Shown here in pieces: positions 55,257 through 63,716 of a DNA stretch of 64,000 nucleotides; positions within the stretch are counted from its first letter, which is position 1; every line of letters starts with the position of its first letter. The notes beneath the pieces are model-generated. The model ran no database searches, was not told where the DNA came from, and saw only the letters and a program-made list of their open reading frames with translations. The position numbers and the translations under genes are program-made. The stretch lies in the NCBI RefSeq assembly GCF_002205845.1, contig NZ_NISI01000006.1:186001-250000 (forward strand), given 5' to 3'. Origin of the DNA: Roseateles puraquae (GTDB lineage Bacteria > Pseudomonadota > Gammaproteobacteria > Burkholderiales > Burkholderiaceae_C).

Positions 55257-56287
55257 GCTCGCCCGGCGCGCCGACCCAGCCAGAGCAGGCCGGCCAGCCA
55301 CAGCGCGGCGGTTGAAGGCTCGGGCACCAGAGAGGGCTCCGGGTCCAGCCAGTTGGCGGCGTTGAAGACGGCGCTGAAGCGGTTGTCCACGAAGGTCGTG
55401 CCCAGCACGCTGAAGGTGAAGCCGTACAGCACCACCGGGCTGTCGTTCACGGCGTCGTAGGCGGCATCCATGAAGGCGACCGAGGCGCTGACGCCGGGGT
55501 TGGGGTTGCCCGCCGTGGGCGCCTCCCGCTCCAGCTGCAAGAGCAGGTAGTCCACCTGCGACAGGTCCACCGGCAGGCTGGCGAGGCTGCGGCTGGCCAG
55601 CGCGTTACGGGTGAACACGCCGTCCTGGCGCGACTGCAGCTCGAAGTTCAGGAACGACGTCCCGGCCAGGTTGGCGGTGTAGCGGATCTGCAGCCGGTCA
55701 CGGTAGTTGCCGCCGCCATCCGTGCCCACGCTGTTGCTGGTGCCCCCCAGGCCCAGCATCAGCGACTCACCCGCCGCCAGGCTGCTGAAGCTCCACAGGG
55801 ACAGCACGTTGAAGCCGCGCTGGCTATCCACCAGGCCGAGCGCCGTGCCGGGTACCGCGGTAGTGGCCAGCGACAGCGAACGCGCCTGGAAGGGCGCCGG
55901 GGTGAGGTTGGTGGTGTTGTCGACGGCATCGGCGTAGCGGAAGCTCAGACCACCGACCCCGAACTGCTGGCCAAGCCAGTCCGCACCCGCGGCGGGCCGC
56001 TCGGCGCCTGCCGAAAACACACCGACGCCCGGACCGTAGACCCCCGCCACCGGGCCGGTCGGTGTCTGGAAGACCAGGCCGGTCGTGGGCGTGCCGTTGG
56101 CAAAGAGGTCATCGCTGCCGGTGCGGCTGCTGGCGTTGAAGGTGTCCAGCCCGAAGTAGCGCAACTCATGGCTGCCCCGCGCGTTCGCCGCCGCGCTGCC
56201 AGCCAACAACACGGCCAGCACGGCCAGGCGGCCCACCCAGCCTCGCACGGCCCTGGCGCCGATGCCGCCGCGAAGTTCCTGTTCCAT
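55232..56287 (-). CDS. PEP-CTERM sorting-domain protein
   Basis: A 351-residue exported protein: signal peptide (ending ANA), a strand-rich body of about 290 residues and the sorting signal VPEPSTAALWLAGLLWLG with an R-rich tail. The body has no motif that I recognise; it is low in cysteine and resembles surface or biofilm matrix proteins. GGAGG lies eight bases before the ATG. It shares the exosortase-dependent export route with the DUF1566 protein nearby. Confidence 0.85.
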   Translation of the reverse strand: MEQELRGGIGARAVRGWVGRLAVLAVLLAGSAAANARGSHELRYFGLDTFNASSRTGSDDLFANGTPTTGLVFQTPTGPVAGVYGPGVGVFSAGAERPAAGADWLGQQFGVGGLSFRYADAVDNTTNLTPAPFQARSLSLATTAVPGTALGLVDSQRGFNVLSLWSFSSLAAGESLMLGLGGTSNSVGTDGGGNYRDRLQIRYTANLAGTSFLNFELQSRQDGVFTRNALASRSLASLPVDLSQVDYLLLQLEREAPTAGNPNPGVSASVAFMDAAYDAVNDSPVVLYGFTFSVLGTTFVDNRFSAVFNAANWLDPEPSLVPEPSTAALWLAGLLWLGRRAGRAQAASGGR

Positions 56288-56450
56288 GGTTCGCCTCCAG
56301 GCTCGCTGCGCCGGATGCTGCGCAGACCGACGTTGAAGAATGCCAAGCGGGAGCCGGACCGTCCTCCTCAAGCCTGTGGAAAGGGCGGCATCGCCGGGAA
56401 GCCGCCCATGCCCTACGGCACCTGACGGCTGCCTGCTTAGACTGCGCCGC

Positions 56451-57236
56451 ATGACGACCCTCAAGACCTGGCTTGGCGCCGGCCTGCTGGCGGCCCATGC
56501 CGCGCACGCCCAGCCCGAGGCCGACCTGACCCTTGCCTTCACGCTGGAAGCCGGGCTGCCGGTGCTGCAGGCCCGCATCGATGGCCGCGAGGCGCGGCTG
56601 CTGATCGACTCCGGCGGCGCCGCGGCCCTGGCGCTGCGGGCCGACTGGGCCCCGGCGGGAGACGCAGCCAGCGCCGTCATGTCGCAGGACGCGCAGGGCC
56701 AGCTGCGGCGCAACGACCGCCTGGTGGTGCGTGAGGTGGTGATCGGGCCGCATGCCTTGCCGCAGGCGCCTGCCGCGCAGACCTGGGGCAAGGCCAAGCG
56801 CCCGGCGGCGGCCGACGGCTACCTGGGCTGGGGCTGGCTGCGCGAACGGCGTTGGGTGATCGATTACGCCGCGGGCCAGCTGCAGCGACTGGCCCCTGGC
56901 TCGCCCTTGCCGGCGGCCTGCGGCGGCGCCCCACTGCCGTTCGACATGCTTGGCAGCCTGGCCGTCGTGCGACTGCAGGCGGCCGATGGCCGGTTGCTGG
57001 CGCTCGGCCTGGACACGGGCGCCTCGCGCAACGTCATCACGCCGGGCCTGGCCGAAGCCGTGGCGGGCGGCACGCTCACGGCAGAGCGCCGTGTGCTGCA
57101 GGCCGGCCCGTTTGTCAGCGTGCCGCTGCAGGTGCCAGGGCTCGATGGGTTCCTGGGGCAGGACTTCTTCAGCCGCCACCGCGTGTGCATGGACCCTACC
57201 CGCCGGGAGCTGCGGGTGCAGCCGTTGGTGGGGTGA
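56451..57236 (+). CDS. Secreted two-lobed retropepsin-like aspartic protease
   Basis: A 261-residue protein with a signal peptide (about 1-20). It contains two aspartic-protease half-sites. D53-S-G in ARLLIDSGGAAAL is followed by DGYLGWGWL (122-130). D188-T-G in LALGLDTGASRNVI is followed by DGFLGQDFF (232-240). Each half has the hydrophobic-G flap-closing motif, so one chain could form the whole catalytic dimer, as in pepsin but at retropepsin size. The first half has GG after DS, which may lower activity. It is divergent from the PEP-CTERM gene and convergent with the metallo-hydrolase. Confidence 0.82.
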   Translation: MTTLKTWLGAGLLAAHAAHAQPEADLTLAFTLEAGLPVLQARIDGREARLLIDSGGAAALALRADWAPAGDAASAVMSQDAQGQLRRNDRLVVREVVIGPHALPQAPAAQTWGKAKRPAAADGYLGWGWLRERRWVIDYAAGQLQRLAPGSPLPAACGGAPLPFDMLGSLAVVRLQAADGRLLALGLDTGASRNVITPGLAEAVAGGTLTAERRVLQAGPFVSVPLQVPGLDGFLGQDFFSRHRVCMDPTRRELRVQPLVG

Positions 57237-57248
57237 GGGTCGCTGACC

Positions 57249-58178
57249 TCAACGGTTGGTGGAGTAGTTGACCGGGAACCAGTCGTAGCCCTTGCCATCG
57301 GCGCGCAGACGGCCGATGCCGGGGAAGCTGACGTGGGTGATGGCGACGTAGTAACCGTCGCGGGCCGCAGCGGCGAACGCCGCCTCGCGCGCCGGGCGGG
57401 CGGTGGCCGGGTCGCTGTCGAACTGCACGGTCACCGCGGGCTCGGGGAACTGCACCGCCGCGACGTGCATCAGGTCGCCCCAGAACATCATCTTCTGGCC
57501 CTTGCTCTCGGCCACGTAGTTGCTGTGGCCGGGCGTGTGGCCGTAGGCGGGGAAGGCCTTCACACCGGGCACGATCTCCACGCCGCCCTGCTGGCCTTCG
57601 AAGGGCTTGAAGCGGCCGGCGTCCGCAAAGCCCTTGACCAAGGCCGCGATGGCCTTGCCGCCGTCGCCGCCCTTGGCGACCTGCTCCGGCGACAGCCAGA
57701 AATCGCTGTCGCGCTTGTCCAGGCGCAGCGTGGCATTGGGGAAGACGCTGCTGGAGGCGCCGCCGATGTGGTCGCCGTGCATGTGGGTGATGACGATCTC
57801 GTCGACCTGCTCGGGCGTGTAACCCGCTGCCTTGAGGTTGGCCACCACGCGGCCGGCCGTGGGGCCGAACAGGCCGGCGGTGCCGGTGTCCACCAGCACG
57901 ACTTTCGTGCCGGTGTTGACCAGGTAGGCATTCACCGAGGTCTCCAGCGGCACGCCGAGGTAGGCGTGCTGCAGGGCACGCAGGGTGTTGGCGGGCGGCT
58001 GCTGCAGCAGCTTGTCCACCGGCAGGTCGATGGTGCCGTCGGACAGTGCGGTGATCTCGAAATCACCCAGTTGCACGCGGTACCAGCCCGGCGCCTGGCC
58101 CTTGAGCTGGGGCCCGGCGGCCAGCGCGGGCGCAGCGCAGGCGAGGGCGAAGAAGGCGGGCATCAGGCGCTTGAGCAT
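57249..58178 (-). CDS. Periplasmic metallo-beta-lactamase-fold hydrolase
   Basis: A 309-residue protein with signal peptide (cut after ALAA) and the zinc motif THMHGDH (H132, H134, D136, H137). A later histidine in AYGHTPGHSNY and D in WGDLMH complete the site. It belongs to the lactonase/AttM-like and phosphorylcholine-esterase-like MBL group rather than to classical beta-lactamases. Homoserine lactones or other lactones are possible substrates, but this is not shown. It is monocistronic. Confidence 0.88.
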   Translation of the reverse strand: MLKRLMPAFFALACAAPALAAGPQLKGQAPGWYRVQLGDFEITALSDGTIDLPVDKLLQQPPANTLRALQHAYLGVPLETSVNAYLVNTGTKVVLVDTGTAGLFGPTAGRVVANLKAAGYTPEQVDEIVITHMHGDHIGGASSSVFPNATLRLDKRDSDFWLSPEQVAKGGDGGKAIAALVKGFADAGRFKPFEGQQGGVEIVPGVKAFPAYGHTPGHSNYVAESKGQKMMFWGDLMHVAAVQFPEPAVTVQFDSDPATARPAREAAFAAAARDGYYVAITHVSFPGIGRLRADGKGYDWFPVNYSTNR

Positions 58179-58438
58179 GGTGTTCTCCGGGGGTGAGGGG
58201 ACAAGGCGGCGCAGGATAGCGGCGGCCCGTCACCCTTGCAGCCCCCAGGGTGTTGTCCAGACAGCGGACACCCGCGCCGCCCGCTTTTGACTGGATTCCA
58301 GACATCATCCACCCTTCGGCGTGCCAAAACACGGGTTAGCTCGCAAGGGTTTGCCAGAGGTTGGCCCCTCATTGGCGCAGGCATGGCTTTTGCGCTGACA
58401 GGCCTTGGCACCCGAACACAACAACCAGGAGACAAGCC

Positions 58439-60628
58439 ATGACCCGACGCCGCCTTGCCGCGCCTTCGCCGCTGCATTTCGCCATCCTCGCCGCGCTGGG
58501 CGCGGCGCTGCCCGCCCAGGCCCAACAGGCGACCGCCGAGACGGCCGTCACCACGCTGGACACCGTCAAGGTCACGGCGCGCAAGCGCGAGGAGTCACTG
58601 CAGGACGTGCCCGTGGCCGTGACGGCGCTGACCGCCGAGCAACTCGACAAGCTCGCCATCAAGGACCTCGGCGACCTGCAAGGCCAGGTGCCCAACCTCA
58701 CCATCTACGCCGCCCGCGGCAGCAACACCACCATCACCACCTTCATCCGCGGCGTCGGCCAGGCTGACCCGCTGTGGGGCGTGGACCCGGGCGTGGGCAT
58801 CTACTTTGACGACGTCTACATCGCCCGCCCGCAGGGCGCACTGCTGGACGTCTACGACGTGCAGCGCGTGGAAGTGCTGCGCGGCCCCCAGGGCACGCTC
58901 TACGGCAAGAACACCATCGGCGGCGCGGTGAAGTACGTCTCCAAGCCGCTGCCCACCAGCACCGAGGGCTCGGTGACGCTGGCGGTCGGCAACTACGGGC
59001 AGGTCAACGCCAAGGGCGGCGTGGGTACGGCGGTGAACGACGGCCAGGTGCGCTTCCGCATTGCCGGCGCCAGCCTGAACCGCGACGGCTACGGCAAGAA
59101 CCTCACGGATGGCAGCCCGGTCAGCGACCAGGCCACCACCAGTGGCCGCGTGTCGCTGGGCTGGTTCCCCACGGGGTCGAGCTTCAACGCGCTGGTGTCG
59201 GTGGACCGCACCGTGGACGCCTCGCATATGCGCGGCTTCCAGCGCCTGAACGTGAACCCCTTCGACCCGGCCAAGACGCCCGCCACCACCGGCCGCTACG
59301 ACATCGCCACCGGCATGCCCAACGCCAACCGCACCACCAGCGAGGGCGAATCGCTGACGCTGAACTGGGGCGTCACGAGCGACTGGAGCCTGAAGTACAT
59401 CCTGGCCCATCGCGCCTCCGACACCAACACGTCCATCGACTTCGACGGCCTGCCCAACAAGATCGCTGACGTTCGCGCCGAGTACCACGACAGCTCGCAA
59501 AGCCACGAAATCCAGGCCGCCTACGAAGGCCAGAACAGCTCCGGCGTCATCGGCCTGTACTACTTTGACGGCCGCGCCGGCGGCACGGTGCGCAACAACT
59601 TCTTCAACCTGAGCTTCGGCACCACCAACGGTCAGGTCTACACCGAGGGCAAGGCCATCTTCGGCGACTGGAGCTGGCGCCTGACGCCGCAGTTCAGCGT
59701 CAGCACGGGCCTGCGCTACACCGACGAGAGCAAGCGCGCCGTGGTGCTGAACCAGGCCTTCGCCAACGACCAGTTCAGCGGCACCCCCATCGCCGTGCCG
59801 GCCAACTTCGACAAGACCCGTTCGGTGACCAACACCTCCCCGCGCGTGTCGCTGGAGTACAAGGCCAGCAACGCCATCAAGCTCTACACGACCGCGTCGC
59901 GCGGCTTCAAGAGCGGCGGCTACAACATCCGCGCCAACACGCTCGCCTTCCCGTCGTCGGGCCGGCCGTTCGAGGACGAGAAGCTCGACTCGCTGGAGGT
60001 CGGCGCCAAGATGATCCTGGACGGCGGCCGGCTGGAGCTGAACACCGCCCTCTTCCACAACAAGTACAAGAACGTGCAGCTGTCGGTGTTCACCAGCTAC
60101 ACCCAGGCCAACGGCCAGCCCGGCTTCTTCGGCGACTTCACCAACGCCGGCAAGGCCACGGTGCAGGGCGCCGAGGTCGAGTTCCTGTGGACGCCGACAA
60201 CGGCCTGGCGCCTCAGCGGCAACCTGGCCACGCTGGACGCCAAGTACGACGAATACATCGACCGCGGCGTGAACGTGGCCGACCAGAAGAAGTTCACCAA
60301 CACGCCCAAGTTCCAGGCCAGCGTGAACATCGAGCACTACCTGCCCCTGGCCGTGGGCACGCTGCGCTCGCGCCTCGGGGTCAGCCATCGCAGCAAGGTC
60401 TACCCGACGACCGACCTCGCCGAGTCGCTGGCGCAGGAGGCCTACACGCTCGTGAACGCCGGCCTGATCTGGGAGAAAGACAGCAAGCTGAGCTTCTTCC
60501 TGCAAGGCGCCAACCTGACCAACAAGGCCTACAAGACCGACGGCTACAACATCGCTGCGCTCGGCGTGCTGAACGCCTACTATGGCGCGCCGCGCACCTT
60601 CACCGTCGGTGGCACCTACAAGTTCTGA
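58439..60628 (+). CDS. TonB-dependent outer-membrane receptor
   Basis: A 729-residue receptor: signal peptide (cut after AQA), plug domain with KREESLQDVPVAVTALT and VEVLRGPQGTLYGKNTIGG, then a 22-strand barrel ending in aromatic TYKF. The plug type (K-R-x-E-x-x-Q-D-V-P) is that of receptors often used for carbohydrates, lipids or siderophores in Proteobacteria. No substrate can be assigned. CAGGAG precedes the ATG and a strong terminator follows. The 260-base gap upstream holds no clear iron box. Confidence 0.93.
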   Translation: MTRRRLAAPSPLHFAILAALGAALPAQAQQATAETAVTTLDTVKVTARKREESLQDVPVAVTALTAEQLDKLAIKDLGDLQGQVPNLTIYAARGSNTTITTFIRGVGQADPLWGVDPGVGIYFDDVYIARPQGALLDVYDVQRVEVLRGPQGTLYGKNTIGGAVKYVSKPLPTSTEGSVTLAVGNYGQVNAKGGVGTAVNDGQVRFRIAGASLNRDGYGKNLTDGSPVSDQATTSGRVSLGWFPTGSSFNALVSVDRTVDASHMRGFQRLNVNPFDPAKTPATTGRYDIATGMPNANRTTSEGESLTLNWGVTSDWSLKYILAHRASDTNTSIDFDGLPNKIADVRAEYHDSSQSHEIQAAYEGQNSSGVIGLYYFDGRAGGTVRNNFFNLSFGTTNGQVYTEGKAIFGDWSWRLTPQFSVSTGLRYTDESKRAVVLNQAFANDQFSGTPIAVPANFDKTRSVTNTSPRVSLEYKASNAIKLYTTASRGFKSGGYNIRANTLAFPSSGRPFEDEKLDSLEVGAKMILDGGRLELNTALFHNKYKNVQLSVFTSYTQANGQPGFFGDFTNAGKATVQGAEVEFLWTPTTAWRLSGNLATLDAKYDEYIDRGVNVADQKKFTNTPKFQASVNIEHYLPLAVGTLRSRLGVSHRSKVYPTTDLAESLAQEAYTLVNAGLIWEKDSKLSFFLQGANLTNKAYKTDGYNIAALGVLNAYYGAPRTFTVGGTYKF

Positions 60629-60649
60629 CGTGAACCGCAGCGGTTTGGA

Positions 60650-60674
60650 GGGCGGCCCGGCGGGCCGCCCTTTT
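60650..60674 (+). terminator. Intrinsic terminator of the TonB receptor gene
   Basis: GGGCGGCCC (60650-60658) pairs perfectly with GGGCCGCCC (60662-60670) across a three-base loop and is followed by TTTT. Confidence 0.92.
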
Positions 60675-60728
60675 CCACGTCAGGGCCTGCGGCAGGAGGG
60701 ACTCTCGCCACGGTACATTGCGCCAGCC

Positions 60729-62252
60729 ATGCCCCTGTCCAAAAACCAGACACCCGCCGCGCTCGACATCCCCCAGGACGTCGACGGCCTGCTGCGCCTG
60801 GCCGCGCAGTCGATGTTCGACGTGCTGGCCCGCTCCACCGAAGGGATGATGGTGGTCGACCGTGACCACCGCGTCGTGTGGATCAGTGAGGGCTACAAGC
60901 GCTTCCTGCCCGCGCTCGGCTTCAGCGACGAGCACGAGTTCGTGGGCAAGCGCGTGGAAGACGTGGTGCCCAACACCCAGATGCTGCAGGTGCTGGAAAC
61001 CGGCAAGCCGGTGCTGGTGGACCTGCTCACCAACAAGGCCGGCACCTTCCTCGTGAGCCGGCTGCCGCTGCGCAACGAGGGCGGCGAGGTGATCGGTGCG
61101 CTGGGCCTGGTGCTGCTGGACCACCCCGAAACCACCATGCAGCCGCTGATCACCAAGTTCGCGCGGCTGCAGCAGGAGCTGGAAGACACCCGTCGCCAGC
61201 TGGCCGCGCAGCGCCGCCCCAAGTACACGATCGCCAGCTTCATCGGCGCCAGCCCTGCGGCGCTGGAGGTCAAGCGCCAGGCACGCCGCGTGGCGCAGAC
61301 CGACTCCACCGTGCTGCTGCTGGGTGAGACCGGCACCGGCAAGGAGCTGCTGGCCCACGCCATCCATGCCGCCTCGCGCCGGGCGCACCGGCCACTGGTC
61401 AGCGTCAACATCGCCGCGGTGCCCGAGACGCTGCTGGAGGCGGAGTTCTTCGGCGTCGCCCCGGGTGCCTACACGGGCGCCGAGCGCAAGGGGCGCGATG
61501 GCAAGTTCAAGCTGGCCGACGGCGGCACGCTCTTCCTCGACGAGATCGGCGACATGCCGCTGGCGCTGCAATCGAAGCTGCTGCGCGTGCTGCAGGAGCA
61601 GGAGGTCGAGCCGCTGGGCAGCAACACGGTCATGCGCATCGATGTGCGGGTGATCGCCGCCACCAGTCGCGACCTGGCGGCCATGGTGGCCGCCGGCAGC
61701 TTTCGCGCCGACCTCTACTACCGGCTCAATGTGCTGCCCATCCGCGTGCCCGCGCTGCGCGAGCGGCTGGAAGACATCGAAGCCCTGGCGGAAGCCCTGG
61801 GCGAAGACATCGCCCGGCGCAGCGGCATGCCGCAAAAGCTGCTCAGCCCCGATGCACTCGAATGGCTGGGTCGCCAGGCCTGGCCTGGCAACATCCGCGA
61901 ACTGCGCAACACGCTGGAGCAGGTCAGCCTGATGAGCGATGACCTGCAACTGACCGCCCGCCACTTCCAGGGCGAGGCCCTGGCCCCGCTGGCAGCGCAG
62001 GCCCCCGCCGCGCCGCCCCCCGCCCCGTCAACGCCCACCAGCACCGGCGTGACCACGGCCCAGGCGGTGGCGCCGCTGCCGGAGCTGATCGAGGCCCTGG
62101 AGCGCGACGCGATCGCCCGCGCGCTGCAGGCCACCGGCGGCAACCGCATGGCGGCGGCCCGGCTGCTGCAGATCTCGCGCGCGTCGCTCTACGAGCGCCT
62201 GGCCAAGTGGCCGGATCTGGAATCGAAAGTCCAGGTTTCAGGCAACGCCTGA
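60729..62252 (+). CDS. Sigma-54-dependent PAS-AAA-Fis transcriptional activator
   Basis: A 507-residue enhancer-binding protein. A PAS sensor (about 28-135, [18 protein letters not shown]) is followed by a short coiled coil (140-163). The AAA+ domain has Walker A GETGTGKE (199-206), the sigma-54 contact loop as GAYTGA (246-251, a natural GAFTGA variant) and Walker [13 protein letters not shown] Fis-type helix-turn-helix ends it ([21 protein letters not shown] region). The absence of a receiver domain means a small molecule sensed by the PAS domain probably controls it. A -24/-12 promoter lies 86 bases downstream, before the amino-acid transport genes. Confidence 0.93.
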   Translation: MPLSKNQTPAALDIPQDVDGLLRLAAQSMFDVLARSTEGMMVVDRDHRVVWISEGYKRFLPALGFSDEHEFVGKRVEDVVPNTQMLQVLETGKPVLVDLLTNKAGTFLVSRLPLRNEGGEVIGALGLVLLDHPETTMQPLITKFARLQQELEDTRRQLAAQRRPKYTIASFIGASPAALEVKRQARRVAQTDSTVLLLGETGTGKELLAHAIHAASRRAHRPLVSVNIAAVPETLLEAEFFGVAPGAYTGAERKGRDGKFKLADGGTLFLDEIGDMPLALQSKLLRVLQEQEVEPLGSNTVMRIDVRVIAATSRDLAAMVAAGSFRADLYYRLNVLPIRVPALRERLEDIEALAEALGEDIARRSGMPQKLLSPDALEWLGRQAWPGNIRELRNTLEQVSLMSDDLQLTARHFQGEALAPLAAQAPAAPPPAPSTPTSTGVTTAQAVAPLPELIEALERDAIARALQATGGNRMAAARLLQISRASLYERLAKWPDLESKVQVSGNA

Positions 62253-62253
62253 A
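62237..62253. promoter_or_regulatory. Candidate enhancer site for the sigma-54 activator
   Basis: TTCAGGC (62237-62243) and GCCTGAA (62247-62253) form a perfect 7-3-7 dyad at the end of the activator gene, including its stop codon. It is 85-100 bases upstream of the -24 element, the usual distance for a Fis-type enhancer dyad. A weak terminator stem is the alternative. Confidence 0.5.
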
Positions 62254-62337
62254 TTTCAGACACTCCGCAGGTGGCCGACCGCCCGAAACCTCGGGTCAAC
62301 CCGCAGGAAAAACGCCCCCGGCGCCCCTTCCCCGCCG

Positions 62338-62351
62338 GGCACGGGCCTTGC
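62338..62351 (+). promoter_or_regulatory. Sigma-54 (-24/-12) promoter
   Basis: GGCACGGGCCTTGC places the invariant GG (62338-62339) and GC (62350-62351) exactly 12 bases apart, and matches the consensus GGCACG-N4-TTGC throughout; only the preceding T is replaced by G. Transcription would begin near 62362, about 49 bases before the binding-protein gene. The sigma-54 activator gene is immediately upstream. Confidence 0.8.
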
Positions 62352-62410
62352 ACAAGAGGAAGACACCGTCTGCCGACAGAGCAGACCCGACAAGACCAGG
62401 AGACACGCCC

Positions 62411-63610
62411 ATGCGCTTCACCACGCGCCGATTTGCCCTCGCCGCCGCCACCCTCGCGGTCGCCCTGCCCGGCCTCACGATGGCCGCCGGCAATGAGATC
62501 CGCATCGCCCACGTCTACAGCAAGACCGGCCCGCTGGAGGCCTACGGCAAGCAGACCCAGATCGGCCTCATGATGGGGCTGGACTACGCCACTGGCGGCA
62601 CGATGATGGTCGCGGGCAAGAAGCTCGTCGTCATCGAGAAGGACGATCAGGGCAAGCCCGACGTGGGCAAGAGCCTGCTGGCCGCAGCCTACGGTGACGA
62701 CAAGGCCGACGTCGCGGTCGGCCCGTCTTCCAGCGGCGTGGCCCTGGCCATGCTGCCCGTGGCCGAGGAGTACAAGAAGATCCTGCTGGTGGAGCCCGCC
62801 GTGGCCGACTCCATCACCGGCGACAAGTGGAACAAGTACATCTTCCGCACCGGCCGCAACTCCTCGCAGGACGCCATCGGCAACGCGGTAGCCTCCGACA
62901 TCGCGGGCCTGAACATCGGCATCCTCGCGCAGGACTACGCCTTCGGCCGTGACGCCGTGAAGGCCTACAAGGAGGCCCTCAAGAAGGCCAAGATCGTCCA
63001 CGAGGAGTACCTGCCCACGGCCACGACCGACTTCACCGCCGGCATCCAGCGACTGGTGGATTCGCTCAAGGACAAGCCCGGCCCCAAGGTCATCGCGGTG
63101 GTGTGGGCGGGTGCCACCACGCCCTTTGGCGCCCTGGCGGCGCTGGACCTGCAAAAGCGCTACGGCATCGCGGTGGGCTCGGGCGGCAACATCCTGCCGG
63201 CCATGGCGGCCTACAAGCAATTCCCGGGCATGGAAGGCGCCACCTACTACTACTTCGGCATTCCGAAGAACCCGGTCAACGAATGGCTGGTGGCCAACCA
63301 CTACAAGCAGTTCAAGGCGCCGCCGGACTTCTTCACCGCGGGCGGCATGAGCGCCGGCATCGCGCTGGTGGAGGCCCTCAAGAAAACGGGCGGTGACACG
63401 GCGACGAACAAGCTCATCAAGACCATGGAAGGCATGAGCTTCGAGACGCCCAAGGGCAAGATGACCTTCCGCGCCGAAGACCACCAGGCGATGCAGTCGA
63501 TGTACCACTTCCGCATCAAGATCGACCCGGCCTTCCCGTGGGGCGTGCCGGAGCTGGTGCGCGAGATCAAGCCGGAAGAAATGGCCGTGCCGATCCGCAA
63601 CAAGCGTTGA
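62411..63610 (+). CDS. Branched-chain amino-acid type ABC transporter substrate-binding protein
   Basis: A 399-residue LivJ/AmiC-like binding protein with signal peptide (cut after TMA). The mature start NEIRIAHVYSKTGPLEAYGK and the AVGPSSSGVALAMLPVAEE hinge are typical. The ligand could be an amino acid, amide, urea or aromatic acid. Regulation by a sigma-54 activator suggests catabolic rather than biosynthetic use. It is followed by an ATPase gene and probably by the rest of a Liv operon outside the window. CAGGAG precedes the ATG. Confidence 0.93.
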   Translation: MRFTTRRFALAAATLAVALPGLTMAAGNEIRIAHVYSKTGPLEAYGKQTQIGLMMGLDYATGGTMMVAGKKLVVIEKDDQGKPDVGKSLLAAAYGDDKADVAVGPSSSGVALAMLPVAEEYKKILLVEPAVADSITGDKWNKYIFRTGRNSSQDAIGNAVASDIAGLNIGILAQDYAFGRDAVKAYKEALKKAKIVHEEYLPTATTDFTAGIQRLVDSLKDKPGPKVIAVVWAGATTPFGALAALDLQKRYGIAVGSGGNILPAMAAYKQFPGMEGATYYYFGIPKNPVNEWLVANHYKQFKAPPDFFTAGGMSAGIALVEALKKTGGDTATNKLIKTMEGMSFETPKGKMTFRAEDHQAMQSMYHFRIKIDPAFPWGVPELVREIKPEEMAVPIRNKR

Positions 63611-63624
63611 CAGCCCACCCCCTA

Positions 63625-63652
63625 CCGACTTCGTCGGCCCCCTCAAGGGGGC
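63625..63652 (+). repeat. Double hairpin between binding-protein and ATPase genes
   Basis: CCGAC/GTCGG (63625-63637) and GCCCCC/GGGGGC (63637-63652, loop TCAA) form two adjacent stems. There is no T-run. Similar CCCCCTCAAGGGGG hairpins recur in Burkholderiales intergenic regions. Here it probably protects the upstream mRNA or lowers expression of the genes behind it. Confidence 0.6.
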
Positions 63653-63716
63653 GCTGCCAGTGGCCCGGCAAAGCCGGTTCCACGGCAGCCGCTGAGTCAT
63701 TCACCACGCCCCTGCA

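Noticed and set aside
57249-58178. Beta-lactamase resistance gene
   Set aside because: The motif and length fit the wide metallo-beta-lactamase-fold hydrolases; sequence around the site is not that of class B lactamases.
58330-58438. Sigma-54 promoter before the TonB receptor gene
   Set aside because: Some GG-N10-GC pairs occur (for example TTGGCGCAGGCATGGC) but none has TTGC at -12.
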